From the NCBI RefSeq assembly GCF_947172395.1, contig NC_069100.1, positions 2,423,001 to 2,487,000 of the forward strand: a DNA stretch of 64,000 nt, given 5' to 3'. The notes below the pieces were generated by a model, which was not told where the DNA came from, made no database searches, and was given only the letters and a program-made list of their open reading frames with translations. The first letter of the stretch is position 1; each line of letters opens with the position of its first letter. The DNA comes from Bicyclus anynana. Its lineage: Eukaryota > Arthropoda > Insecta > Lepidoptera > Nymphalidae. Of the stretch, positions 26,401-36,439 are shown one piece after another. A program made the position numbers and the translations under genes.

Positions 26401-29400
26401 GGCCAAACGTGAGTACACCTCCCGCTGTGGCTGTGTCACTTGTTGCTCAACAACCTGGACCAGAAGTGCGTGCGCTTACTCGACAGAACACATCATGCGC
26501 GAGACCGACTCGCAATTGTCTAGTTTTAATTAAATTACTTCCTAGTTTCGTTATCAACCCATATTCGGCTCACTGCTGAGCTCGAGTCTCCTCTCAGAAT
26601 GAGAGGGGTTAGGCCAATAGTCTATCACGCTGGCCCAATGCGAATTGGCAGACTGCACACACGCAGAATTAAGAAAATTCTCCGGTGTGCAGGTTTCCTC
26701 ACGATGTTTTTCCTTCACCGTTTGAGACACGTGATATTTAATTTCTTAAAATGCACACAACTGAAAAGTTGGTGGTGCATGCCCTGGACCGGATTAGAAC
26801 CCATGCCCTCCGGTATCGGAGGCAGAGGTCATATCCACTGGGCTATGACGTCTCTACTTCCTAGTTTATAAGCAATTTAAAGGTGCATTCACATAAAAAC
26901 AAATAACAAAAAATTCATACTTCCAGGCCACGGCATATACTCCAATACGTTGGGCTACCTGGGTGGAGTGTCCTGGGCGATGTTGGTCGCGCGGACCTGT
27001 CAGCTGTACCCCAATGCTCTGCCCGCTACGCTGCTACACAAGTTCTTCCTGGTCTTCAGCCAGTGGAAATGGCCGCAGCCTGTGCTGCTGAAACAACCGG
27101 ATTCTGTCAACCTTGGCTTCCCAGTGTGGGACCCTCGGGTTAGTAACATGCAGTAGTTCATAAAATGTAAATTTTCATAATGTACATTGTACAGCTATGG
27201 GCAAATTGTACAACCGAGTCCTCGCCGGTGCAGTACAGAGGAGTAGAGTAAAGAAAGAAAGAAAAATTTTTATTTGGCAAAACACAAAAAAAGAATTCAT
27301 GAAACATAAATACGAATAGATAAAAAATGATGGCATAGTGGAAAGGTTTTCTTTGTAGCTGTATCTGTAAATTCCTTGTAAATTAAAAATAAGTGTATTT
27401 GAATTTCAAACATGTCCTCATTTCTTTCCTTTGGGGAGTGAGAGAGGTACAGGTGGTAACACTTATAATTGGAGCCTATTATTCAAGGTTCATTAAAAGA
27501 AAGTATGCCTATAGTATCTACTCACTTGCTCAAATATCCTGTATTTCTGTAGTCATAGTTGCTTAGAGTTGGAAATGACTTAAAATTGTTTTCAGGTGAA
27601 TGTGTCGGACCGGTTTCACTTGATGCCAATCATAACTCCCGCTTACCCGCAGCAGAACTCTACCTTCAACGTGTCTGCGTCTACCAGGACTGTCATCATG
27701 GAAGAGTTCAGACTCGGTCAGTATATGTACCTATGTATGGTAAAATGTCACATAGAAACCGAAAGGGGTGTGGATTTTCATTCTCCTCCAAGCAAGTTAG
27801 CCCGCTTCCATCTCAGATTGCATCATCACTTACTAACAGGTGAGATTGTAATCAAGGGCTACCTTTAAAGAATAAAAAAATATACTCTATATAACGTCAC
27901 TAAAGGGACTACATTTTATAGCGTTATAGAGTGGTTGTTATATGGAAAGAAGAGAAATGTATGAGTAAAACTTTTTCGCAGAACAGTGAATTTCTTACAC
28001 TAGCCATGTTTACTATTTGAAAGTTTGTGAGCAAATAAGAATATGATAACGTATTTTAAGTCCATGACTTCTACTTATTAGTCATGGTCAAGAACAGTGT
28101 ACACGTGCAATCTGAATTTGTAAACAAAAGAATGAATTTCTTGGAAAGTGTTTTTTGCATGATGCCAACAGTCGAGTTTATTACGGGCTAGGATAATAAA
28201 GTGACAAAATAATGTAGATAGCTGCGCGGTTTTAACTAACTTTGGCAACTGAGGTACTTTTTAATTACTTAATTGACGTTATAGAGAGTAGGTGTAACGT
28301 TATATAGAGTGTATCTATACTAATATTATAAAGAGGTAAAGTTTGTAAGTTTGTAACAATTTTTTGAAATGGGTTGAATGTCGATTTTAAAAATTCTTTC
28401 ACCAGTAGAATGCTACGTTATCGGGGAGTGCTATAGGCTATATTTTATATTTCTATCATATATAACTACTGAGATATCGCGGGTTTTCTCTCACAGGTCA
28501 GACCGAAAAACTTACTTATTCGCATGCGCTGCCTCAACCATTGCGTATAACTGAAATAAATGTATGGAGGCTTTTTGAACCTTTAAAAGTTCTACAAAAA
28601 AGTCCGCGACACCATATATCTATCTTTTATATTTTAGCAGATATAGTACCTTTAGTACTTTAATAAATTATTTAAATTTTAAACAAAGGTTTACGTCATT
28701 ATTTACACAACTAAACTTAAAACCTTATCAAAATAAATGATTTAATAATCACAAGGATATTATAGAGATAAGATTTGCCCTTTACAGTATGTTAATTAGT
28801 TATATAGTTTCGGAGATAATACAAAATTTCTGGAAGTCGCAGAAATGCCGCTATATGACGCCCCGCGGTTTCAATTACGTAGTTCCCGTTTCCGTGTGAA
28901 TACGAGGACCAAACATAGCCTATGACACTCGCAAATAATGTAGCTTTCTATTGGTAAAAGAATTTTTCAAATCGGTCCAGTAGATCCAGAGATTATCCCC
29001 GACAACCACACAAACTTTACCTCTTTATAGTATTAGCATAGAAGTCGCTTGGGAAATTATAGGCTTTTGGTCATTGCACCACGCTCAAAAGGCTGGACCA
29101 ATTTTATTTTGTAGGGGTAGGGTAGGGGTAGATTAGGCGTAGGGTAGGATAGGGTATGGATAGGGTACGGGTAGGGTTAGGGTAGGGATAAGGTGGGGGG
29201 AGGGTAGGGTTAGCGTTAGCGGTAGGGTAGGAGTAAGGTAGGGGTAGGGTAGGGTAGGGTTAGGTAGGTTTACGAGCAGGGTAAGGTAGAGGAAGAAAAG
29301 TTTACATAAATTTTTACGCAGACGAAGTCGCGGGCGTCCGCTAGTCATTGTATAAAGTGCAAGTTAAATCAATCAAAGTCATGATTTCAACGCTTTAGCG

Positions 29401-32400
29401 AGTTTGACGTTAAATGGAGTGACGTTTTATGGAGTTTACACTGTATTTGAGGTTTTTTGTGTCAGGTTTGGACATAACAGATGAAATAATGCTCGGCAAG
29501 TGTGGCTGGGAGAGACTGTTCGAGGCGCCGCACTTCTTCTCCAGGTACAAGCACTTCATAGTGCTGCTGGCGTCCTCCGCCTGCGCGCAGGACCAGCTGC
29601 AGTGGTGCGGACTCATCGAGAGCAAGATCAGACACCTCATCAGTAAGTTCATTATGCCTTTATCGTTATCATCATCATTATCAGCCATCAATCTCCTATT
29701 AAAAAGTGGATGCACAATCACCGACCAAAAAAACGTCCAAACACTTGGCTCTCAATTCAAGTGGTCGCATTTGCAAATTCAACCTTAAACTCAATCCTTT
29801 AAGTTGAATTTTCTCTGAATTTGTGATTTTATTGAATATTGGACTATATTTGAAAAAAATATATTTGCAATTCATTTAGCAAGTTCTCTAGTTAGATGTG
29901 TCATACGATGTACTTTAGTAAAGGTTTTTTTTTTATAAATTTTCCATCTTAACCCCCAAAAATGACCTCCATATTCAAAAATTTCAGTTTCAATATTTTC
30001 CGGAAATCTTCAAGAAAGAAGCTAATATCTGTATTTTTTTCAAATTACTTAAACAGTAATTGTTTAAATAATTTTTTTTAATTTCAAAAAAGCCTTTCAT
30101 TCAAAAATGTATCAAATGTCACACTCACACTATGAAGTTTGTAAAAGTTATTTTTTTAACTTTCCATCTTACCCCACATATTCATGATACTTTTCTGTAT
30201 TTGGGTGACAAGAATTGATATGTGTACCAAATTTCAATTAGATTGGTTCAGTACATTTAGAGAAAACAGACAGACATTAAAATCTGCGCGAGTGATATTA
30301 TAATGGTTCCTTTTTTGTACTACGTACGTTCGGAACCCTAAAATTGTCCGTACTCGACTAAAATACTAAAGTAGTCCGAACTAGGGCTAACAGATGCAAT
30401 GTTATGTTGAGTTTTAGATTTAACTTTTTTTTATTAACAAATACTTTGTGTTTTCAGCAACGCTGGAAAGAAATCCCCACATAACAATAGCGCACGTCAA
30501 CCCAGAGTGTTACAACTCAGTCCCACTGAACACCAACAATGGTCAGCCGCTTGCCTTGCCGCCAGGTAAGCAAGAGTATTTTTTTAAGAGTGTGCAATAT
30601 GTAATTTGGTGGTTACAAATGGTTCTGGATCTCAGATTCTGGAAAAGTTAGGAGCCTGATATTTGGGTAAATGATATTTCAAAGTGTTTTCGTTATGACT
30701 ATACAAAATATACAATTTGTAAAACTTTTCCCGATAGTTTATTTTTTTGAAAAATACATGTTTTGCTCACATTTTGCTTTCAATCTCAGGAAAAGCAAAC
30801 TTTTTTTCTTAAATTTTTGTTTTGTATAGAAAATTAGGTATATATCTTGAACATGGCCATTTTGTTTTTCGTTATGTTGTTTAATTTACTTGCAATTAGG
30901 TAAAAATGGTTTTGGCCTCACGTCATAAAATTTGCGTCGCGCGTCAATCGCTCCGTGCTTTTCACTCACGTAAAAGTCATAATTCGGCGTCTCGCTTGCG
31001 CTTCGAATTTTATCCATATCGTTCCGACGCGATGCGCGCTCTTAAGGGAAACTTTATTGTATACAATGATACCTCTTCCAGGCAATCTAAGCATAAATAC
31101 TTATATGTATAATTTGTGAGATGAATACAAACATGGATTTGTATAAACTAATAATGAAATGTATTTATAACTGCAGGTATTGCTGTGTCATCAGAAAATG
31201 TTAATGAGATCAACAAAAATGAAGAAGTAAGTTATTTGAAAATATTATTATTATTACCAGTTGTTTTTTATCAATTACCTTCTATAGGACCTGCTTCGTT
31301 AGAGGTTACCACTCTGTCAATACTGTATGATCATGATCTTACATGTTCATACAAAATGCGCCTATTGAATCAATGTTCCATTGTGTTAATTTTACACATG
31401 TGTGTATTTATTAAAAATTATTGTTGTGTGTAGTGTAAGGACACAGAATATTTTTATTGGTGTTAAATATTTTGTGTGAGTTTACCTCATCCCCTTCAAA
31501 AAATGACTGTCAATTTTGTTGGTGAATTTGAGTTCAATACAAGTTCAATCTCTGCCTCTGATTCCGGAGGGTGTGGGTTCGAATCCGGTCTAGGGCATGC
31601 ACCTCCAACTTTTCATATGTGCATTTAAAAAAATTAAATATCACGTGTCTCTAACAGTGAAGGGAAAACATTGTGAAGAAACCTGCATACCAGAGAATTT
31701 TCTTAATTCTCTGCGTGTGTGAAGTCTGCCAATCCACATTGGGCCAGCGTGGTGGACTGTTAGCCTAACCCCTCTCATTCTGATTAGAGACTCGAGTTCA
31801 GCAGTGAGTCGAATATGGGTTGATAACGAACAAACATGTCCAATAGAAGGTAATTGGTCTGAGGTTCGAACTAATAGTTTTATGATGACAGGGCGAGGTG
31901 ATAGCAAACGTGTGCTCCATGTGGTTCATCGGGCTGGTGTTCGACAAGACGAACGTGAACGTGGACCTCACGTACGACATCTCGTCCTTCACCAAGGCGG
32001 TGCACTACCAGGCCGAGAACACTAACATGCTGCGGGAGGGGATGACTATAGAGGTATGTACACTTAACTAGTGGACACCCGCGACCTTGTTCGCCTTTAG
32101 ACCTCCTTAATGCGGCCACGACGCAAAATCCGTTCTTAGTGGACATCTAAAAACTATAAACTACATCCCTGCCAAAGGCCCCAACAAACAGGCTCCCTGC
32201 TGGAGTCATTCCAGCCAACCGAGCTAGTTCCAGAAGCTTAGCAGGCCGCTCAGGTCGCTGAACGTCTGCGGACACCATAGGTATTGGCTAATGAAGAGTG
32301 AGATGACAAAGATAAATATTGTAAACTAGCCACAGCCAAAGTTTAACATTTCAAATCTGAACCATAGATGTAAAATAAACTCAGGAGCCCTTAGGTGCTG

Positions 32401-33363
32401 ACATGCGACCAAGTGAAAGAGAATGAGACAAAATGTCGTCCAATGTAATCAAAGAGCGGTAGCGGTATTTCTGGTTGCTCCGCCATTAGTTTAAATTTTT
32501 CAATTTGTCGTTGGTCGCATGTTACTGATGACTGAGGCACACACTTGCCTTGCCCTAAGCAATTGCTTAAATAGTTAATAAACTAATCCAGGATTGCTTA
32601 TACTAAAAGATTGATAGATATTTGCTTCTTACGACAATTTTACCTGTTCCAGGCACGTCACGTACGACGCAAACAACTGCACCAATTCCTCTCACCGTCG
32701 CTGGTCATCAAGAAAGAGCGCACACAGTCGGGAGCCAAGCGCAAACACGACGGACCCCCGACCAGCGCGCCCAACACACACACGACCGCGCCCGTTAAGA
32801 AGACCAAACGATTGTCTGAGAGTAGCGTAAGTAACACACATTTCAGTGGCGTGCATAAGGTCATCGATCAGGATATGCACTAGTAAAGAAAAATTAACCA
32901 AACTGGCAAAATTTGCATTTACTAAGGATTAAGAAAATATCTATTAGAGTATGCAGTGCTTAATTGCATGTATGTAGTGCACGCTACTGCATACATTCCT
33001 TTTCTATGGGACGGTCAAAACTTTGCCTTTGTCAAAATTCCATCCTTTGCCACTGGTAGACATTTAGGTACCCATACCCTACTTTATGGGCAATATTATG
33101 ACCATGTATTCGTAACCAGTCTTTAGTTGAAGTTATCATAGAAGATAGATAAAATTCTCAACTTATTTTTTCTTTCACAGACGGACGAAGTCAGCATCCT
33201 GTCCTACAACGAAGACTCGAACTCGTCAAACATGGTCGAAGTCAACATACAGAACGGCAACGCCAACCACTCACAGGACACTGACAGAAACAAACCAGCA
33301 GACAAACAGATGGCAAAACCGGAGCACACACCCTCAACGTCCAGCACCATAGCGTGCACGTAG
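14409..33363 (+). CDS. hrg: Canonical nuclear poly(A) polymerase, 13 coding exons, 639 aa
   Basis: Adds poly(A) tails to cleaved pre-mRNA in the nucleus with the cleavage/polyadenylation complex; orthologue of PAPOLA and fly hiiragi. Exons: 14409-14532, 18964-19193, 20031-20138, 21104-21215, 21574-21732, 26927-27138, 27596-27716, 29466-29642, 30458-30565, 31177-31226, 31892-32053, 32653-32826, 33181-33363. All join in frame at GT-AG borders (1920 nt). The nucleotidyltransferase domain has FGSYRLG, GADIDAL and GIEIDLL; the metal-binding aspartates are 125, 127 and 179. The central domain includes SLNGCRVTDEIL, LGGVSWAMLVARTCQLYPNA and PIITPAYPQQNSTFNVS. The RNA-binding domain follows, with VDLTYDISSFT. 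Candidate nuclear localisation clusters are KRKH (550) and KKTKR (570). An acceptor at 14293 implies a 5' UTR intron. Length is near fly hiiragi and shorter than vertebrate PAPOLA. Odd: the 3' end of exon 5 heads a 29-copy tandem array. Confidence 0.96.
14564..14759 (-). mobile_element. Helitron-like non-autonomous element in PAP intron 1
   Basis: Read on the minus strand it starts TCTATAATAATATTATAAAA after an A. It has a GTTTGTTTGTTTG run and ACTACTGGACCAATTTGAAA, and ends CAGCTAG. The TC start and CTAG end are typical of short lepidopteran Helitrons. The copy at 18017-18256 is better preserved. Confidence 0.6.
14780..14955 (-). mobile_element. Helitron-like element with short GGGTA-type tract
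   Basis: On the minus strand the end reads AAGCGAAGCTTGACCGAGTC then CGCTAG|T. It is preceded by a degraded GTAGGG-rich tract. Related copies are at 29100-29344, 39000-39215 and 47031-47309. Confidence 0.5.
15207..16062 (+). mobile_element. PIF/Harbinger-like element with MADF-domain remnant
   Basis: The ends are 20-bp perfect inverted repeats (GGCTGGTTTTACAGTCACGC) flanked by a 3-bp TAA duplication (15204-15206 and 16063-16065), as expected for Harbinger insertion. Subterminal DNA is GC-rich with repeated GCGCGCTGTCCAAC-like motifs. Inside is a MADF-type exon (15438-15597) but no DDE transposase, so the element is non-autonomous. A paralogous empty site is present near 17140 (see findings). 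Confidence 0.8.
15438..15597 (+). CDS. MADF-domain protein, single exon remnant inside the Harbinger-like element
   Basis: From ATG at 15438 the exon encodes MNHIDTGRVIDEVRIRRCLW followed by DPADDFYKNKDAKNKAWEEI and GKELCCENFNTDL. This matches the first part of a MADF (Adf-1/MYB-like) DNA-binding domain: an initial helix, the Leu-Trp-Asp segment and the AWEEIG motif. It stops at a donor (TTAG|GTAAGA, 15598). No second exon completing the domain lies before the right end of the element. PIF/Harbinger elements commonly carry a second DNA-binding gene of this type, so this is probably a leftover of it and not a working gene. Confidence 0.6.
16090..16259 (+). repeat. Direct repeat, left copy (170 bp)
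   Basis: The block from GGTAAAGATGTAATGTATGG to AAGAGTTCGTTCGCCACACC recurs almost unchanged at 17170-17340. Together with the homologous DNA upstream of each copy it marks a local duplication in intron 1 of the poly(A) polymerase gene. Confidence 0.8.
16400..16890. repeat. GC-rich degenerate minisatellite
   Basis: A motif close to CCATGACATCAGCGCTGGGG recurs about six times: near 16427, 16506, 16612, 16710, 16770 and 16863, roughly 60-105 bp apart. G+C-rich filler (GGCGGCG, GCGCGAGCCAG) lies between copies. Long open frames exist on both strands here, but only because stop codons are rare in such DNA; there is no splice or protein-family support for them. Confidence 0.55.
17056..17340 (+). 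repeat. Right copy of the intron-1 duplication, without the Harbinger element
   Basis: This segment resembles 15120-15206 joined to 16063-16259: GAGGTTTTA, then TTATTCTTTCACTGATTATA, then AAAATAAAAG and the 170-bp block. Where the left copy has the 856-bp element, this copy has a single TAA. Confidence 0.7.
18017..18256 (+). mobile_element. Helitron-like non-autonomous element, intact ends
   Basis: It begins TCTATACTAATATAATAAAG after an A and ends GCATAAGCTAG before a T, the exact A^T insertion pattern of Helitrons. A (GTTT)n microsatellite fills about 18047-18101. The body has GAACTACTGGTCCGATTTGA and a GCGGGTGAAACCGCG hairpin near the 3' end, as Helitrons require. Confidence 0.75.
18302..18618 (+). 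repeat. Lepidopteran tRNA-derived SINE (family A)
   Basis: It has a tRNA-like head with B box GGTTCGAATC and the conserved body GGGGCATGCACCTCCAACTT. The tail runs GAGATTTGAGCTCAGTAGTA to a GATGATGATAATAC end. I take it as a Metulj-like lepidopteran SINE by general resemblance; the name is inference. Other copies are at 26549-26854, 31545-31832 and 40690-40866. Confidence 0.7.
19930..19992. repeat. Common lepidopteran repeat tail in intron 2
   Basis: GACGAATTGAGAACCTCCTG followed by a T run and GAAGTCGGTTAA is a widespread dispersed tail. An inverted relative lies at about 53550-53600. The rest of intron 2 (19194-20030) is unremarkable. Confidence 0.4.
20820..21017. repeat. Dispersed repeat in intron 3, also at 54665-55010
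   Basis: ACTCAGTGGAGTAG, GTGATTTTGTAG and GTTGAGTTGTGTGTTCAGGA recur in inverted orientation at about 54665-55010. Upstream, 20450-20590 holds an inverted motif CGCCCATACAAAAT / TTTTGTATGGGCG typical of dispersed repeats. No gene content. Confidence 0.45.
21600..26475 (+). repeat. 167-bp tandem array derived from the exon 5/intron 5 border of the poly(A) polymerase gene
   Basis: Unit: the last 133 bp of coding exon 5 (from TTGCTCAA) plus the first 34 bp of intron 5 (GTGAGTACACCTCCCGCTGT to CACTTG). The first unit is the functional exon end (21600-21766). Twenty-eight further full units follow, starting at 21767 and every 167 bp to 26276, and a partial copy at 26443-26475 ends abruptly. Units are essentially identical. 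I noticed two differences: the first unit reads CTCAAG where the others read CTCAAC, and unit 16 has GTGATT for GTGAGT at 24238-24243. Each unit has a 5' splice site; I see no pyrimidine-rich 3' splice site. Reading on past the true donor hits TGA at 21819-21821. Confidence 0.97.
26549..26854 (-). repeat. Full-length SINE (family A) with 13-bp target duplication
   Basis: Reverse-orientation SINE with ACTGCTGAGCTCGAGTCTCC near one end and CATGCCCTGGACCGGATTAG near the other. It is flanked by TACTTCCTAGTTT at 26536-26548 and 26855-26867. It lies 73 bp beyond the end of the 167-bp array, still inside intron 5. Confidence 0.8.
27747..27880 (+). repeat. 5'-truncated SINE (family B) in intron 7
   Basis: CCGAAAGGGGTGTGGATTTT, AAGTTAGCCCGCTTCCATCT, GTGAGATTGTAATCAAGGGC and an AAAGAATAAAAAAA tail match the 3' part of the element at 57425-57765. 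It starts only about 30 bp after the exon 7 donor. Confidence 0.6.
28314..29042. mobile_element. Two Helitron-like 5' ends in inverted orientation
   Basis: The left end reads TCTATACTAATATTATAAAG. The right end, on the minus strand, reads TCTATGCTAATACTATAAAG. Both are followed by AGGTAAAGTTTGT and later by an AAATTCTTT...TATAGGCTAT body, so the two outer ends face outward as an imperfect inverted repeat. Between them I see no coding sequence. Confidence 0.55.
29100..29344 (+). repeat. GGGTA-rich minisatellite inside a Helitron-like element (intron 7)
   Basis: From about 29111 to 29290 the strand is built of GTAGG/GGGTA-type words (for example GGGTAGGGTTAGGGTAGGGA). It then runs to GACGAAGTCGCGGGCGTCCG and CTAG|T at 29341-29345. 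The same tract-plus-terminus arrangement occurs at 14780-14955, 39000-39215 and 47031-47309. Confidence 0.6.
31270..31866. mobile_element. hAT-like MITE relative with a SINE nested in it
   Basis: The left part has TCTATAGGACCTGCTTCGTT and the right part GTCCAATAGAAGGTAATTGG then TCTGAGG. These are the ends of the MITE family at 3445-3756. A family A SINE (31545-31832) splits the right half. The whole lies between exons 10 and 11 of the poly(A) polymerase gene. Confidence 0.5.
31545..31832 (+). repeat. Family A SINE nested in a MITE
   Basis: GGGTTCGAATCCGG (B box), GGGCATGCACCTCCAACTTT, AGGGAAAACATTGTGAAGAA and GAGTTCAGCAGTGAGTCGAA follow in SINE order. The 5' head is shortened by about 25 bp relative to 18302-18618. 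Confidence 0.65.
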
Positions 33364-34450
33364 CAGTACGAGGAGTGGCGTCACAGGTTCATATACGGAA
33401 CCAGCAGCGTCAAGCAGAACCGTGTGAAGCGCGCCTAAGACGTTCACAACCCAATAGTGTAGTCTAGCCTTTACGGCTACCGGACAAATTATTATGATAA
33501 ACTTCAGTTTTTGAAGATATAAGTGACAGTGATTTAGTTAAGGCAATGTGATAGTGACGTGAACAAGTGGATGTTTTAAAAAAAAACTTCAAAATGTGGC
33601 AGTTGGGCTATATTGAATGTCGTAACAATCTGAACTTCTATGTGGTTTTGTATGAAGCGATTTGAAGAATTTTTACTAACGGTAAGTTGGTAGTGAAATT
33701 TACCCAAATATTTTAATATTCATGATGCATAATGTGACTTAGAAGATTTTCACAGTTATCCTTGGCACAGTTAACATAATATTTAGTGAATGTAATGTCT
33801 ATTTATTTATCTTGGGTGCATTGTAGTCTATATACATGAAAATTTAGAATGGTACATGGAATGACAATATTTTCAAAATTCAAAATTCTACTAAAACGAC
33901 GATACTATGTTTAGTTTACAAGCACTTTTAAAACATCAAGGTTGACTATTTGTAAAGACTTCCAACGATTCATATACAGCAGAACTGAAATATATCATTA
34001 TTATAGAAAAGAATTTCAATTAATTTAATTTAGAATGTATATTTTATTAATTCTCCTATTTCATTTATATTTTTTATATTAATTTTTTTAGTCAATGAAA
34101 AAATTAACAGAAATTCAAGAGTTTGTTTGAGACTTTAGTAGCTATCAATGAATATTGTTAAGTACTAGGATTTAGAATGGGACACTGATGTTTCATGTGT
34201 GACTTAATTACACACAAACAATCAGAACAACCATTGTCTAAAATCAATCGCAGCTGAGTTCCAATCACTCCAATGTTACTTTGCTTTGCTCCGAAACTAA
34301 ACCACCCCAAACAGCCTAAAAGTAGTGTTGTCTTACTGGAGCCAAATTTCGAATTTATAAAAGGGTCAGATTATAATAAAAAATATTTCAAATAAGATTT
34401 TAATCAGCAGTGTTCATTAAATTTAAAATTTGTGAGTCTAAGATAACTTC

Positions 34451-34456
34451 AATAAA
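34451..34456 (+). terminator. Candidate poly(A) signal of the poly(A) polymerase transcript
   Basis: AATAAA lies about 1.1 kb after the TAG stop at 33361-33363. It is a clear hexamer downstream on the sense strand; the true 3' end cannot be fixed from sequence. Confidence 0.3.
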
Positions 34457-34499
34457 TTGCCATGAAATTCAACTAATAATATTGTGTAGGTCGGTTATG

Positions 34500-36430
34500 T
34501 TTGTGGATATTGTTTGTTTGCAGGTATACTGGTGGTTGCTGCAGACAAGTGAGTTGTTCATAACAAATAGATGACACAGACTAAAGCAAAAAGGTAGAAA
34601 AATCAAATAATACAACTTTGTTTTTCAATGTTATCTAATTAGAAATTATTTTTAATTGGCATAATAATTTAAAAGTTACTAGTGACCTATAAACATAAAC
34701 CTCGTGCTCAGAAATAGTAGATTCACAACAAAATGCTTTAATTTTGATTTTTGTAGTCAACAACCACCCACCCACAATCAATACATACATGTCTTCAAAT
34801 ATATTCTTATTCCATCTTAGATAAAGTGATAAGTATTAAAAAAATGTTTTTTTATACTGTATTTTTACATCTTAAAAATAGTTTTTTTTTCTACAATTTA
34901 TTCACAATATCTACCTTTTTCCTTTAGTCTGTGTGAAACAATAGTTAGGAAAAATCTAATGGCGTTGGCGAGGAAACTATTCCAGAGCTAATGTAAAAAA
35001 TGTAAATAATATTTTCATGATGACAAGAAACATATTATAAACTTATATTTCAGAGGATTTTTTATCTTAGACACTTTATGATGTTGTAATTTCTCATAGT
35101 GCTCATGGTATCACATCAGATTGTAATGCAGATCACTTCCCCAATGCTGAAACGGTTCATGAACTTCAGGCGCACTAAATCACTTACTTTGGTAACATGT
35201 TGGAACATTTAAATAAGACCTACCAGACTTTGTTCTTCTCGACTAAAACATTTTACATCATGAATATCTTGCTTAAACATGAATATACTATACTACAGGC
35301 TTTCTTAATTTACAAACAAATAAATTAGAAATTAAGGTATAAAAAGTATGTCATTACATAACTTATTTATTTTCAATTATGTATGATTTGCTTAAAAAAT
35401 GTTATATAAAATTTATTAACCATATCTAATTGTTCTAAGCTTACTAATTAAATTTATTTTCATTAATTTAAGACCAAGTTAATTATTATTATTATGAGGT
35501 GTGACTAGTGATTTATATCCTTATTTTTTAAATTGTTTGTTGGTAAACAGTATTCATCAAGAAGACCATAAAATAAATAGTTGTCCCTAAATAATAAATC
35601 CCACTTCTGAATAAAATAAAATGACCCTAGACTGCAATTATCATTTTTCGCATTGTTACAATGAGGCTGAAGTCAAGGAGCTCACCTACTTACCACCCAT
35701 GTTATATTTATCAACTAACCTACTCAAGCAAATATTGTTCTTCCATAAAAAATCTCTTATTAGAAAAACAATAAAATCGCGATTAAATAATGGGAGGTAG
35801 GAAGGAGGTAATAGGGTGAAAAATACTCATATTCTTATAACAAACACTGTGACTGACTTAAATGTATTTAAATTAATTCAAACAATCAACAATGTATGTT
35901 TAACGTGCGCTTGAATTTAATGAACGTTTCAGTGTCCTGCCTTGAAAAAAAATAGATGTTTTTTATACTGACAAGAGATTCCTATAATAAATAGATTTCT
36001 TGCAAACGCCTCTTTTTAGTACAAAGTGGAAGAAAATGTTTTTTTTTGTTGTGAATTATTTGCCAATAATTCATTCACTTAATATTCCTTCACTTCTGAA
36101 ATTGACCATGTTTTTTTACGAGAACAGCGAATGCTAAGGTATCTTTTTTTTTAAAGTTTCTTCTACTTGTTGGTTTATTTTCACTATTCCAAATTTATAT
36201 CACTCACATATCAGGTACTTATTTGCACTATTATTATCCGCCTATGTCGAAAATATATAATGAATGGCAACATTTTTAGACTATGTAATATCATATTATC
36301 TGAACCAATTAAACTATTGCTATATATTTTTGTAGATGAAAAATGTTGTTCTGTTATAAGTAATAGTTTTACATCAAGCAAGCCATAATTTCCGTGAACT
36401 AAAGAAAAAATAATCTAACTAAGTCACACT
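34500..36430. other. AT-rich intergenic DNA with one foldback-element relative
   Basis: No exon is seen. From about 35285 to 35575 the sequence (TTAACCATATCTAATTGTTC, GTTGGTAAACAGTATTCATC) is a diverged inverted copy of about 7440-7780. The rest has short open frames only, as expected by chance in AT-rich DNA. Confidence 0.4.
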
Positions 36431-36439
36431 ATTGGATAG

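Noticed and set aside
21600..26475. CRISPR-like regular repeat spacing
   Set aside because: The units abut with no variable spacers, the unit is a coding exon border, and the context is an insect gene.
21764..26533. Twenty-eight nearly identical 74-codon open frames starting at TTG in each array unit
   Set aside because: They are a shifted frame running across the unit border, created by the tandem repeat. The true protein frame of each unit is the poly(A) polymerase exon frame. No independent start or splice support.
29100..29344. Telomeric repeat array
   Set aside because: Insect telomeres are TTAGG repeats. This tract is irregular GTAGG/GGGTA and is part of a dispersed Helitron-like element.
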